DNA of 64,000 nucleotides from Amphibalanus amphitrite. Its lineage: Eukaryota > Arthropoda > Thecostraca > Balanomorpha > Balanidae. This document shows, piece by piece, positions 11,301 through 20,384 of the stretch (positions within the stretch are counted from its first letter, which is position 1; every line of letters starts with the position of its first letter). The position numbers and the translations under genes were made by a program. The stretch covers positions 558,001-622,000 of the forward strand of contig NW_024881846.1 in the NCBI RefSeq assembly GCF_019059575.1, in the 5' to 3' direction. Under the pieces are notes generated by a model, which worked only from the letters and a program-made list of their open reading frames with translations, had not been told where the DNA came from and ran no database searches.

Positions 11301-14300
11301 TTAAGCAGGCTCTTAAGCGCAGTGGAGATGGGAACTGGGAGACTGTGTTGGCTGAGTGGTTGCTGTATCAGAGGAAAATCCCTCACTCAACTACGTCTGT
11401 GTCACCCTCAGAGCTGATGCTGGGACGAGTGATCCGGAGCCGGCTAGACCTTCTTCATCCTGACCTGCAGAGCCGTGTTCAGCGGAAGCAGCTGCAGCAG
11501 AAGCTGAATCATGACCCTGCTGTACCCCGAGTGTTACAGCTGAACATCGGGGATGCGATATATGCTCGCAATTATGGTGTGGGACCCACGTGAATATCAG
11601 GTGTAGTTGTGGGTATAGATGGATCGCAGTCATATGTGGTCAAATTAGAGGATGGTAGGATCTGGCGTCGTCATCAGGATCAGTTGATGCGGAAAACTGA
11701 CGCAAACTATCCCGTCACAGGACCTGCTGCTGATGTAGCTGCTCACGAGCAGCTCAGCCCGTCGGAGCAGCTGACGGCCGCACCGGCTGCCGAGGCCGTC
11801 TGCACTGGTCTGCCCACCGTACCGGAGACGGGGTCGCACCCGGCACCGTTCCCTGACACCGGTGGCTCGCTGACGGCTGCGGCGACGCAGCCGACGGGAG
11901 GGTCCTCGACGGTGCCCGGCACGAAGGATCTGCCCGCGATGCCTCTGCCAGCTGAGCCAGCTCTTCCGAAGTCTGTGCCTGCATCGGCTACGGAGATGGC
12001 TCCGCGAAGATCATCTCGCGTGCGGAAACAAACTGAGTTTTTCCAGGCGTAACGTGTGTTTTCGTTATCTAAACTTATTTGTTAAAGGGAGGAGAGTGTA
12101 TTGTACGGTGGATTGGTGTTAACTGTTACGTTTCACCGAGCTCCGTAGGCCCTGACCGTACATATTACCGTAGCTGCGTTTATGATACGGGCCCCACCAT
12201 ACGGCTGCGTCTGCGCATGCGGGAGCCGGGAGGGTAGGCTGACCCGCATATTGCCTGAGGCTCAAAGTGGACGAGCGTGTCGTGTGGACTGGTCTGTGGC
12301 AGTGACTGACTGGCGAGCGACCAATACAGGTTGACCTCTGAGCACGAGCGGTCTCTACAGGGTACCACCGGACCGGGTTATCAGGTTAGGCTAAACTAAG
12401 CTGATAATGAAGCAAATGAGGGTGGATACTTCGCAGTTTCAAGTTATCCGCAATATACCTACTTCATAATCAAAGCAGCTGTCATAATTCGCAAACGACA
12501 GTAGAAAACAGAAGTAACCCCCAGCCTCACACATATGTAGAAACCTGAGCAGACAGCCCTGCCTGCCACCGTCGCTGGTGTCCAGAGCGCCACCTACCAA
12601 CTGTCCCGGGCCCGGTCACCGAGACGCACCCTAGTCAGTAAGGAGGGAGCCGAGTCTGTCCCTGTAGCCCCGACCGAGTCTCAGCGCTATCTGCAGGGTC
12701 AGTGGGATAAACCGTCCCACATCCCAACCTACCAGTCTCATCCACGGTATACAGAGGGACAATGGGACAAACTGTCCCACCAGGGCCATCGCTCCTATCC
12801 CACAGAGTCTCACCCCCGTCTGCTGAGCTGTTCTGGCCTCCAGGGGCGACTCGGCCGATATGAAGTAAGCCGCCAGTAGCCGCTCCAGAGCCAGGTTGGT
12901 CGTCAGCACCAGAAACAGCCACAGTCTGGGAATGGTACAGGCATGAGAAGCAGTCAGCTTGGGAAGCACAAGTCTACAATCGTGAGAAGAAACAAACGCA
13001 GCGCCTAGCGAAGTGCGCAAGACGTACTTTTGAGTGCGCAAGACGTACTTTTGGTTTCCAGAGGTTGAAGAGTCGGTACAGCCCACCGCTAAAGTAATGT
13101 AGGGTTTTACCAATCTCAACGGTTGGCTTTGACTGGCGATTGTTTAATGCGGAGTGATCGAAAAGAAGATGTCAATAGCTAAAGTTGCAGCTGCAAGGGT
13201 GACGATACATATAAGCTACATTCAAAGTTTCACTGTAGTCTGGCTAATCGTTCCTAAGCTTCAGAACCAGAACATACCCATGACTGAAACCCCACATTAC
13301 TTCTGCTGTGGACTGTACCTTTCTTATTTTGTAAGGGACCAACAGCTGCTAATAAATTTAGTAGACAACATCAGACAACATACAGTTAGCAAGGTGAAAA
13401 TAAAACAATTATCCAACCCTCTCCTGACCTGGCGCCGGCGGTTCTCGCTGTGGACGTCAGCAGGTAGACGAGCAGCACACCCGCCACATAGTGCGCCAGC
13501 GAGTTGAACCAGCTGAAGCGGTCCAGCACCAGCTGTTGTAGAGACGTCAGGCGGTCAAACACCGTCAGGATCAGGTCGCGGTGCTCGGCCGTCTGCTCCC
13601 TGGGGGCGTGAGAGGAGCGTGAGTCAGCGCAGAGCAGAGCTTCCCTCACTTTTGTGACGAGGAGCTCATAGACGCATGATAATCCGATGACTAATTGCCA
13701 AGTGGAACTGGTAACACGCCGAAAACTTCACGCACGCATCTGGGTTTTGGTAAATAAAAATCTGAGCATCTTAGGTTCTTGGACATATTCTGGCCTTAAA
13801 GGCAATTTTGATCAACAATCAACTGCTGAATAATTTAGCCGCTGTCAAAGAAGCTTTGCCTACCAATGGGTTTTACGTTGCTATGAAAGGTTGGTGAGCA
13901 GTTTCCAGATATTTCCACTGGGACTTGCTTCAGCGGAACATTCCGTTCCACTGTGTTTGACCCGTCGCTCTGATGACGTCATGCAGACCACACACTTGAT
14001 CATTGGAAACCGTTCAACACACCTATCCATCACCACTGCGGGTGCGTTGAAATGTAGCGAAACAATTCACATAAATCTGCTCGCCACTGAATATGATCGG
14101 TTGACCTGCATTACGTGACGTCACCGGTAATGACGTCACTGACCGCTGGGTATCGAATGTCGTGAGCAACACCGAGCAATGAGCTTCACTGCGCACCGAT
14201 CAATGCGTCCTTAGATACAGCAAACTGGAGCGAGATGACACGTGACCGGGGCGCTATCCGTAGTTTCCAGGAAAGGACGCCGTAAAAAGTCGCAGTTGGG

Positions 14301-16347
14301 GCAACTAGACGAACGAACGGCTAGGTCAACGGCGGACGCCGCAAAATAATGGTCAGCAGTGAGCGGGTAGTAGGGCAATTGAATCGATACCTGAGCTTAG
14401 TTTATGAAATAAACGAAAGGGTGAGTTCACCACCAGGCTGCTGCAGATTAACAGAAATTTCCCGCAGCGACACAAAGATAATTGCAGCAGAGGTCACAAG
14501 AAACTGCTAACATTAATGAATGGCGACAACTGATCGGCATTAGGCTGCTACCTCGCGGTAACTTTGCGATAGGTGAGGAGAGTAGGCGGCCGAGGTTGGG
14601 GAATATCACGCACTGTGGTACATTGACCTCATTACCGACAGATACAGTATAACTGCAGAAAGGCGGATCAAGGCAAGCGCTGTCGCAACAACTGAAGATC
14701 ACATGGCTATAAGTGAGAATGCCACATCCACATCAGTAAAGAACAGAGACTAGCTCAGCAAGTCTGATGTCCTTCCATCAAGCCGCTCACTCACCTGAAG
14801 TCCTGCACCATGAGCTGCATGTTCTCCCTCCACGTGTCCACGTCCCTGGACATCCTGTGGCCCTGGTCCATCAGCTGCTGCTGGTTGCCCAGTGCGCGCT
14901 CCTGAGCCCGAAGGATGTCCTCCTGAACGGTACCGGAGCGCTCCAGGCGCTCGGCCACGGCGGCCGCCTCCGAGCCCAGCCGGGAGATGAGACGACCCGT
15001 CTGACGGTTCCACACCTGGACCTGGAAGGGTGGGGAGAGTCAGAAAACATCTCGTGAGGAGAGGGTCAGAGATTGGACTTGGGGAGAACGACAGGGATGG
15101 GGTCACACATTTACAGGAAGGAACTGTTACATAGATTATGCAATTTCGTTGGCTTACCTAATAGACGCGCCCCCGAATGCATTTTCATCATCTGATGGTG
15201 CCATACTTGGACCTGGAGTTGGGATGGATTGACAAGGTTTGCTGGTGTCACATCTGCGCCTGTGGAGGGATGAGTGGACAAAGTTCATTGGTGATACACC
15301 CCCAGTTAATACCTAAGGCAGAAAGATGGCATAGGTTACACCGGAGGTTACATTGAACCATTGTCCCATGCATAATAACTAAAAGACAAAATGTGAGATG
15401 CTGGGCTTGATTCGTTGACAAACGACACACCGTGAGGCGTGAATAATCAAATAGACATGAAAGCTCATTTCGTAGCACACCTAGAAACACACATCTACAT
15501 TTCAGAAGTGAAAGTCTCGTACCTGCAGAAACGAGCACATGTTCTGTGTGTGGGTGAAGAACTCGCGGTAGCTGTCAAACTGTCGGTCTGTCAGCCGCCG
15601 CAGGCACGGTCTGACGTCATCCATCTCCTGGCAGCTGATTGGCTGCAGGCCCGAGGTCTGCAGGAAGCAGGAGGCGAACCGCAGCGCCAGCCGCGCCTGG
15701 GTGACGTCATCCAAGTGTCGACAGTCCCGGCGCAGCTCCTCCAGTGCCGCCGTCCAGCACTCGCCTGAAGGGTCACAGCCGCTGATCAGTTACAGTTACA
15801 GATACAGATCAGTAAATTTTAACATAAGCAAGAAAATTGAGGTCCAAATGCCATCCATAGCATACATGGCATAAATGAGGACTAACAAAACAGAAATGCA
15901 CAGGACAACTGGAAAACAGAAAAGTACAGTGTCAGTAATTCTCTCAGACCAGTTTTCTTAAAATGCTGGAATATGTATTTTGTATAAGTTATTTCAGAGT
16001 AAATAATGGCATATATGATAACCTATCACCAGAATTAAGAAATAAAAGATTTAAGTGGGCATATATAACAAACAACTATGTACTGAAATTACTGAAATGA
16101 TCAAGTAGCTTCAGATAATAAAGGATCTGCTTTAGATGCTTTCTTTCTAAGAATGAATCTAACGATGAATTTCAACATTTATGCAGCAGTAAAAAGGAAA
16201 CTTACCAAAATTAGGTATCTGAGCTTTCTGTGTTAGCATTTCATACTGTTGTTTTCCTTCTTCAATGCTTTGTTGGCTGGGTTCCATCTCAAGAGCAGCA
16301 AAAGTCACTGTGATTAGCCACAGCAAATCAGAAAGCAGCAGCTGCAT
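5193..16347 (-). CDS. bmb: Brambleberry/Kar5/GEX1-family nuclear fusion protein, nine exons
   Basis: Join of 16347-16206, 15764-15523, 15021-14795, 13599-13429, 12925-12814, 7592-7421, 6677-6432, 6097-5829 and 5354-5193: 1743 nt, 580 residues plus TGA. Every junction has AG and GT and matching phase. Residues 1-20 form a signal peptide. Residues 48-128 form the family's Cys-rich domain: ECW, DCRH, LALRFASCFLQ, SCQEMDDVRPCLRRL, then DSYREFFTHTQNMCSFLQ. Residues 129-203 are polar and helical, likely coiled coil. Hydrophobic segments lie near 237-253, 262-283 and 309-326. The tail (327-580) is rich in Ser, Pro and Arg. Family members (yeast Kar5, plant GEX1, zebrafish Brambleberry) act at the nuclear envelope in fusion of nuclei or karyomeres. 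The identification rests on the Cys-rich motif, topology and length. The junction at exon 5 is least certain because another in-phase donor exists downstream. The gene is convergent with the IR gene. Intron 5 carries a retrotransposon on the opposite strand. Confidence 0.85.
5829..6097 (-). CDS. bmb: brambleberry exon 8 (polar tail with internal duplication)
   Basis: Acceptor CGTTCCCGCAG before 6097, donor CCTCAG|GTGGGC after 5829. It codes residues 438-527, acidic then Arg/Ser-rich. SLELGAALRSA occurs twice about 17 residues apart, a recent internal duplication within the disordered tail. Confidence 0.78.
6432..6677 (-). CDS. bmb: brambleberry exon 7 (polar tail)
   Basis: A pyrimidine-rich tract and CTCGAGCAG precede 6677. 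The donor TTACGCG|GTAAGG follows 6432. It codes residues 356-437, Ser/Thr/Gly/Arg-rich and probably disordered. Phase 1 on both sides. Confidence 0.75.
7040..7385. repeat. Degenerate minisatellite in brambleberry intron 6
   Basis: Loose repeats of an ACAGTTCTCACA-like word spaced about 25-35 bases (for example near 7215, 7330 and 7388), strongly diverged. It lies entirely within intron 6 and has no coding potential. Confidence 0.4.
7421..7592 (-). CDS. bmb: brambleberry exon 6 (third membrane segment)
   Basis: Acceptor CGTTTTCAG before 7592, donor AAGG|GTGAGT after 7421. It codes residues 299-355 with the hydrophobic stretch AAVSVCLLILAGTVYRY followed by RDLNAANNQLLLELHRQHR. Only 50 bases separate the acceptor from the target duplication of the LTR retrotransposon in the preceding intron. 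Confidence 0.84.
7648..7910 (+). repeat. 5' long terminal repeat
   Basis: 263 bp, beginning TGTATTGTACGG and ending GGTCTCTACA, so its termini are TGTA...TACA. It matches 12097-12359 at all but one position. It should contain the promoter and the R region; I could not place a TATA box with confidence. Confidence 0.97.
7912..7929 (+). promoter_or_regulatory. Primer-binding site
   Basis: TGGCGACGAGGATTTGAA starts one base after the 5' LTR. TGG pairs with the CCA end of a tRNA. The TGGCGAC start resembles the tRNA-Ser sites of Mag elements, but the match to a full tRNA 3' end beyond about 11 bases is doubtful. Confidence 0.7.
7958..11593 (+). CDS. Retrotransposon Gag-Pol polyprotein, interrupted by an in-frame TGA
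   Basis: The first ATG is at 7958. Domains in order: a Gag core (about 7970-8500), two CX2CX4HX4C zinc knuckles (8579-8620 and about 8639-8680), an aspartic protease with DTGS (8894-8905), reverse transcriptase with FLDD as the catalytic box (9728-9739), RNase H (about 10140-10520, VCDASSRGIGAVLAQ and TDHKPL), and an integrase with an HHCC finger (about 10800-10935) and a D, D-35-E core (HVDF, CSDNATTF, LAERAV). The frame closes at TGA 11591-11593, but the same frame stays open for another 153 codons to 12052. The TGA therefore looks like a single nonsense change, or less likely a readthrough site, near the integrase C-terminus. All catalytic residues I checked are present. Confidence 0.93.
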   Translation: MDGAASATLQLEPFNPATDSWSQWEERLHYFIECNGIQGESRKRATLLTVCGKEAFSLICSLIAPSKTSEKSFDELLQVIREHKEPKPSVIVSRFKFNSCQRTAGQSVADFVSVLRKATEHCCFGATLDDRLTEQFVCGIRDPRMQRRLLSESSLDFSSAQRICLAIEASSRDAHLISGTPGTVPAEVCEVRAQGLPSGQSTRPGARCWRCGGRTHSPDVCRFASYKCHNCSKAGHLAKMCTVRKTTVRPRRQQGRANAVEADEEWEADYTTDVGRAEQDEEICRTEAVHRVSVPPISCLVQFQGTDVDMEIDTGSSVSLIGQDTFEQLNRKPKLKMCSSRLKTYTGQFIPLLGEFQTDVWYEGKQHRALTVVVVKDARTNLLGRDWLEHINLNWRAVHAIRTSSLQGLKEKYRRLFEPGLGELKGVKVRLDIDRTVPPRFCKARSLPYVFKEKVEAQLQKDIDSGVLEEVQNSSWAAPIVPVLKKDGNVRVCGNFKLTANRAVRLDRYPLPQVPDLFATLAGGTVFSKIDLASAYNQLVLHEDSRDIMTINTSRGLLRFSRLPFGINSSVGIFQREIEKVLQGIPNVIVFLDDVLVSGKTQAEHLTTLEKVFSRLEDAGLKARADKCKFLVQQVEYLGHVVNRHGISPTSEKTEAIRSVPEPRNVSELKSFLGLLTYYSRYLPARAQRLAALYDLLKKDKDWIWGPEQRKSFHWAQSVLTSDSVLAHFDAAKEQVLVCDASSRGIGAVLAQREVDGAERPVGYVSRSLTSSEQKYSQLEREALAIVFAVEKFNQYLLGNKFILVTDHKPLVVLFGENKDIPAMASARIRRWALKLSAYQYAIQFRRTEDMGNADALSRLPLPVADGSGQEDLVLLIEDAVFDAKQVARLTARDPVLSRVMNLVQKGGWPEIADPALKPFSEKRWELSVCAGVLLWGHRVVIPQKGRQSVISELHSAHPGIGRMKSLARSCVWWPQIDGDLEMAVRRCSACQESRPTPHRADLSMWPWPRRPWSRVHVDFAEPIKGKYIFVVVDAFSKWVEAEPCSSVSSQAAMVKLRRMFARWGLPDMLCSDNATTFTSQDFQQFLAANGVQHRTIEPRHSQGNGLAERAVRDVKQALKRSGDGNWETVLAEWLLYQRKIPHSTTSVSPSELMLGRVIRSRLDLLHPDLQSRVQRKQLQQKLNHDPAVPRVLQLNIGDAIYARNYGVGPT
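11594..12052 (+). pseudogene. Gag-Pol C-terminal remainder after the TGA
   Basis: Same frame as the main polyprotein, open to TAA at 12050-12052. It begins with the integrase C-terminal beta-barrel type sequence (VVVGIDGSQSYVVKLEDGR), then a Pro/Ala/Thr-rich tail ending APRRSSRVRKQTEFFQA, a basic stretch common at Mag-like integrase ends. Without readthrough it would not be made, unless from an internal start. Confidence 0.8.
12084..12096 (+). promoter_or_regulatory. Polypurine tract
   Basis: AAAGGGAGGAGAG immediately abuts the 3' LTR, where plus-strand DNA synthesis is primed. Confidence 0.9.
12097..12359 (+). repeat. 3' long terminal repeat
   Basis: 263 bp, identical to the 5' LTR except A at 12266 in place of T at 7817. 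Followed directly by the second GGGTA target copy. Confidence 0.97.
12814..12925 (-). CDS. bmb: brambleberry exon 5 (second membrane segment)
   Basis: Acceptor CATTCCCAG before 12925. It codes residues 261-298, LWLFLVLTTNLALERLLAAY and onward. I placed the donor at GGG|GTGAGA (12813-12808), which exits in phase 0 and fits exon 6. A second in-phase GTAGGT donor about 85 bases further on would lengthen the loop. Confidence 0.75.
13429..13599 (-). CDS. bmb: brambleberry exon 4 (first membrane segment)
   Basis: Acceptor CACGCCCCCAG before 13599, donor GCGCCAG|GTCAGG after 13429. It codes residues 204-260, including the hydrophobic stretch NSLAHYVAGVLLVYLLTS. The exon ends in STARTAGAR, with the Arg codon completed in exon 5. 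Confidence 0.84.
13974..14138. promoter_or_regulatory. Cluster of three CRE palindromes in brambleberry intron 3
   Basis: Perfect TGACGTCA octamers occur at 13974-13981, 14116-14123 and 14131-14138. This is the CREB/ATF binding consensus. Three in 165 bases of a 1.2-kb intron is more than chance would predict, so an intronic enhancer or alternative promoter is possible. Function is inferred. Confidence 0.4.
14795..15021 (-). CDS. bmb: brambleberry exon 3 (helical linker)
   Basis: Acceptor CACCCTTCCAG before 15021, donor TTCAG|GTGAGT after 14795. It codes residues 129-203 (VQVWNRQTGRLISRL and onward), Glu/Gln-rich with heptad-like spacing. A second in-phase CAG six bases further on is an alternative acceptor that would drop two residues. 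Confidence 0.82.
15523..15764 (-). CDS. bmb: brambleberry exon 2 (Cys-rich domain)
   Basis: Acceptor CCCTTCAG precedes 15764 and donor CTGCAG|GTACGAG follows 15523. It codes residues 48-128 with six cysteines and the DSYREFFTHTQNMC block, the part most diagnostic of the Kar5/GEX1/Brambleberry family. Enters in phase 1, exits in phase 0. Confidence 0.88.
16206..16347 (-). CDS. bmb: brambleberry exon 1 (start and signal peptide)
   Basis: ATG at 16347-16345 opens MQLLLSDLLWLITVTFAALE, a secretory signal peptide, and codes residues 1-47 plus one base. The donor is TTTTG|GTAAGT (16205-16200). The exon is rich in A/T compared with the GC-rich later exons. Confidence 0.8.
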
Positions 16348-17748
16348 GTTTTATATAGGTACTACTCTGAAATAGGTACACAACATGATGAATTGCACTT
16401 CACTGTCACATACCAATTAAATGGACACATTTTATATAGCTTAACAAAGGGCAAAATGCAAACGAGGTACCCACTTAACATGCTACTCAAAGCACAATTA
16501 ATAAGTAAAGTACTGTTCTCACTTCTCTCCACAGACCACTGGCCACTGGGTACTTGCCACAACCGTGGGGCAAGTCAGATGCTCAAAGAGTATTAAGAAT
16601 TATGCACAGATTTTAAGCCAAATCTTCATCTAGGATTTCCGGTATTTGTTCAGAAAAGGTTCAATCTACAACTGTGACACCCTTGATACATAAGTGCAAC
16701 AAAAGAAATGTAAGGTTAGGTCAGGTTTGATTATGTTTTTTCCTTGTATTTGGGCCACATGTTAATGTACCTAAGTATCATATTTGGATTCAAGATGTCA
16801 AATAATGTAAAAATATGCAAAATTCACGCTTTGAAAATGAGTTGGGCTTTTTAACATTTACCTGATTTCCTTGTATGGCTATTATCAACCAGAATAACTG
16901 GAATGAATATACTAATCTAATATGACATAGCCTTTCCTGGCCTGACCTAGTTTACTCTAACCTTACCTATCATACCACATCATAGCCTAAGTTTGACCCA
17001 ACATGATAATTTTAAAAATAAGTACCTTGGGATAACATAGTAACCTTGGGTGGGTGCGTCAAGAGTTGTACTCAAGATACCTATAAGAAACGTTGTGCTG
17101 GTTAATTTTTGTCTATTTATGTTGAGAAGGTAGATACTCAAACTGGTGGCAGGTGGGCTGTACTATTTTCTGGATTACAATTATTTGCCAGCTGGCGCCA
17201 TATGGTGGCGTGAGCAGTGCTTGTTAAATATCATTGCTAGATTTTCATTTAAACGAATAAAAATCCATCCATCAATTTTCTATGAGTGCCATTTTACGTG
17301 TTCATGTCCATCTAATTCTACTACCCTGTTATATCAATAAAGGCCATAGCTATCACGTATGTCACCAGCTGGCCAGCGAGCTGATTTTATCCACTTGTTA
17401 GTCAGGCCCCAGATTTGGTAAGGCCCAAACAGGACAAGCTCAGCAAAAAAAAATGATATTGAAAAAGTTCATACCATGACACATTTTATTTAAGGAAGCA
17501 ATTTGTGGTTACGAGTGGCTAAATTTGAGTAGGCAGCAGCAAACCTGAAAATTCTTTCAGTGAAGGCATCAACTGAATTTTTTACCTAAAAAACATCATT
17601 TATCACACACGGACCAACAAAACTTTATTTGCAACCACAATATTAATATGAACAGCCATTATGATTATGGCAAAACGTGCAGGAAACGCGAAACTCCAGC
17701 TCCAGTCTAACAGTAAAAATAATGTACCAAAAGGAAAGGTGTACTAGC
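16348..17748. other. A/T-rich 5' flank of brambleberry, no gene seen
   Basis: About 1.4 kb upstream of the brambleberry ATG, richer in A/T than the rest. It probably holds the promoter and 5' UTR. I found no clear TATA box, exon or repeat family. Confidence 0.4.
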
Positions 17749-17811
17749 CAGGCGCGGATCCAGGGGGGGGCGACGGGGGCGGCCGCCCCCCCCCCCCCGC
17801 CATCCGAAAAA

Positions 17812-19150
17812 GGCGCCCATATCCCGCGGCAGAGAGGGCGCCCCGAGCAGAAGAGCGGCGACACAGCAAAGGTTCAGCAGAAATAGGGCGCCTCCAGCAG
17901 AAGTTGGGCTCACCAAGCAGGAGAGTGACGCCCAATTGCCTATTCCCAGCAGATGAGAGTCACCCTAGCAGCAGATGGGCGCCCCCAGCAGAAGAGGGCG
18001 TCTCGTTACAAGAATATAAAATACCTTCTGTTCAAGAGGGGCGCCCCTGGCAGCGGAAGGGCACCCTTAGCAGGAGACGTGTCCCCCTGAAGAGGAGCGA
18101 CGCCCCAGCAAAAGGAGAGAGGCGCCCCCATTCCGAGAAGAGGGGCGCCCTGACAGCAGCTGGGCGCCCCAGCAAAAAAGGACCCCCATAATAAGAAAAT
18201 GGGTGCCACTGGCAGAAGAGGGGCGCCCCAGCAGAAGAGAGGGGTCTCCAGTAGGAGACGGGCGCCCCAAGCAGAAGAGGGGCGCCCCAGCAGAAGAGAG
18301 GCGCCACAGCAAAAGTTAATCAAAAATAGGCAGCCTCCAGCAGAGATTGGGCCCGCCAAACAGGATATGGGCGCCCCATTGACAATATCCGGCAGAAGTC
18401 AGACGCCCCAGCAGCAGATGGGCGCCCCCGGTAGAAGAGGGGCGCCCCATTACAAAAAGAAAAGGAGTATATTCTACCAAGAGGGGCGCCACTGACGACA
18501 GCGGAAGGACAACCCCAGCAGAGGGGCGGTGCCCCAGTAAAAGGAGAGGTGTGCCCCGTTCCGAGCAGCAGAGGGTCGCCTCGCCCCAGAAAAAAAAAAC
18601 AGGAGCCCCATAAGAAGAAAAGGGGTGCCTCTGGCAGAAGAGAGACGTTCCCCGCAGTGGAAGGGCGCCCCCACAAGAGTGGCGTCTCCAGCAAAAGAGA
18701 AGTGCCCCCTGTAAGAGAGGGGCACCCCACCAAAATTTGGGCAGAAGTGGGGCGCCTCCAGCAGAATTTGGGGTCGCCAAACAGGAGAGGGCCATCCTAT
18801 TCACAGTAGAAAAGACTCCTCAGCAGCAAAGGGGCGCCCTAACAGAAAAGGTGCACTCGTAGTAGAAGTGGGACGCATCAGGAAGAAGAGGGGCACTTCT
18901 AGCAGAAGATGGGCGTCCCAGATAAGTGGGCCGCCCACAGCAAATTGGTTGTTCTTAGAAGGAAGAAATGAGGCGACTTAAGCAAAGTGGGTCTCTCCAT
19001 AATGGATTAGGCGATCCAAGCAGAGGTTGGGCGCCCCCGGGAAGTGAGGCATACCAGCATAAGTGAGACGCTTCCAGAAAAAGGAGGGGGCATCACCGGG
19101 AGAAGGAGGACTGCACCAGTAAATGGAGGTCACCTTTTTCCTAATATCTT
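17812..19150. repeat. Minisatellite forming the body of hAT-like element 1
   Basis: Dozens of degenerate units of about 20-30 bases with the core GGGCGCCCCAGCAGAAGAG, best preserved near 18220-18300 and decaying to both sides. All apparent frames here are repeat translations, not genes. Confidence 0.8.
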
Positions 19151-19181
19151 TTGCTAGGGTAGCGGTGCCCATCTACGACTT

Positions 19182-20384
19182 TTAACCCGTGCCGTGCTGG
19201 TGGTCTGAGTTTTCCGTGTCCTGCTGGGGAGGGGGGGGGCACACTCCCTCGTCTAACTCGGCTCCTGGGCCGCGTAGTGACACGCGATAAGCGGCATTCG
19301 AAAGATCGTCAAAAAACAAGACGAAAACAAAACGGTCATTTTTTAGGTCAGGTCGAATGTCAGGTCACCAGAGGTCATCAAAGGTAAAATGTTGCCTGTT
19401 TCAACATTTTTCCGTTTTCGAAGCAGCGGCACATAACTCGGAAACCAATAGAGCTATAGCGCCGCAGAAAAGCGCATTCGATAGCCCTTTTAAAGGTGCT
19501 TCTGCGAGCTGCGCTCAGATTTGACCTCAGGTCAACGGTTTAGCCTTCAGAGGGCAAAAGACTCTAAAAATAGCCTTTTTACGAACAATGTTTTCCTGCA
19601 GTAACTTTTGACTCAAGAGAGTCTCGACATTACGTTTGCCAGCATTGCGTTTCTGTCGTCGAGACACGTCGAACAAACTAAAGGGTGACCTTATGAAGGG
19701 TAATTTTGAGAATTTGACCTCAGGTCAAGGTCATGACCTGACCGGGAAAGGTCATGCTGCATAGCAGTCGATGCGTATCGTCGAGCTGAACACAGCTGAG
19801 GTGTTTTTATCGCTCTAGCTTGAATCTATCAAAAGTTATTAAAAAAAAAACTGCTGCGGACCTTTCATGACATGGCATGACCTCTTGGACCTAATGAGTG
19901 GCCACACTAGGTGCAATGTTCTTATTCAGTGTGTTAATTTTATATGTATCCCAATGCTTGATATTGTCTAGAATGGCGCTCGTCCAAAAGAGATGCCTTT
20001 CAGTTTTCTCCCAAAGACTTAATTATACCTCCCTACCTAATGGAGACGTCGCACAGCTGACCTGACCTTGGGTCACAGATATCGAAATTCCGAGATATAC
20101 ATTTCATGAATAGTGTTGCTTTCATCAATCGCTGAAAGGTTCAAAGCAATCGTTCAGTCGGTATAGCAATGGTAAGCATTTGAACTTTTTCTTAGGCTAG
20201 GTCACTTGGCATAACCTGGTGACCTGACCTTCCATCACCCGCGTCAGACATTTTTACAACATGTGCAAAAAAAGATGCATGATAAGGTATGCTGAAAATG
20301 GCAGCGCTGCGCGCAGCCGTTTTTCAGATATTTGCGAAAAACCTGAGGTGGAGCACGATAACGCCCCATAGCACGGCGCGGGCT
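19182..20384 (-). mobile_element. TTAA-type element, copy G, nested in hAT-like element 1
   Basis: Left TTAA at 19182-19185 followed by CCCGTGCCGTGCTGG. The right end, near 20370-20384, reads inward as GCCCGCGCCGTGCTATGGGG and has lost the second TTAA. The body shows AGGTCA-type half-sites (19345-19385, 19715-19750, 20055-20080) and an end-proximal GCGCTGCGCGCAGC palindrome, as in the other copies. Orientation is opposite to copies A-C. Confidence 0.6.

Larger units (their letters stand above)
7643..12364 (+). mobile_element. Ty3/gypsy LTR retrotransposon (Mag-like), near intact, with target duplication
   Basis: The element proper is 7648-12359 (4712 bp), flanked by a perfect GGGTA duplication at 7643-7647 and 12360-12364. 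It has two 263-bp LTRs, a primer-binding site directly after the 5' LTR, one long gag-pol frame and a purine tract before the 3' LTR. The LTRs differ at one base (T at 7817, A at 12266), so insertion is recent. A single fused gag-pol frame and a TGGCGAC-type primer site suggest the Mag lineage; that subclass is inferred. It lies antisense inside intron 5 of the brambleberry gene. Without it that intron would be about 0.5 kb. Confidence 0.96.

Noticed and set aside
17904-18809. Several 80-160-codon frames on both strands
   Set aside because: They lie in the hAT-like minisatellite; repeat units happen to avoid stops in several frames at once.
17812-19150. CRISPR-like array
   Set aside because: Units are degenerate without distinct spacers, and the setting is a eukaryotic transposon.
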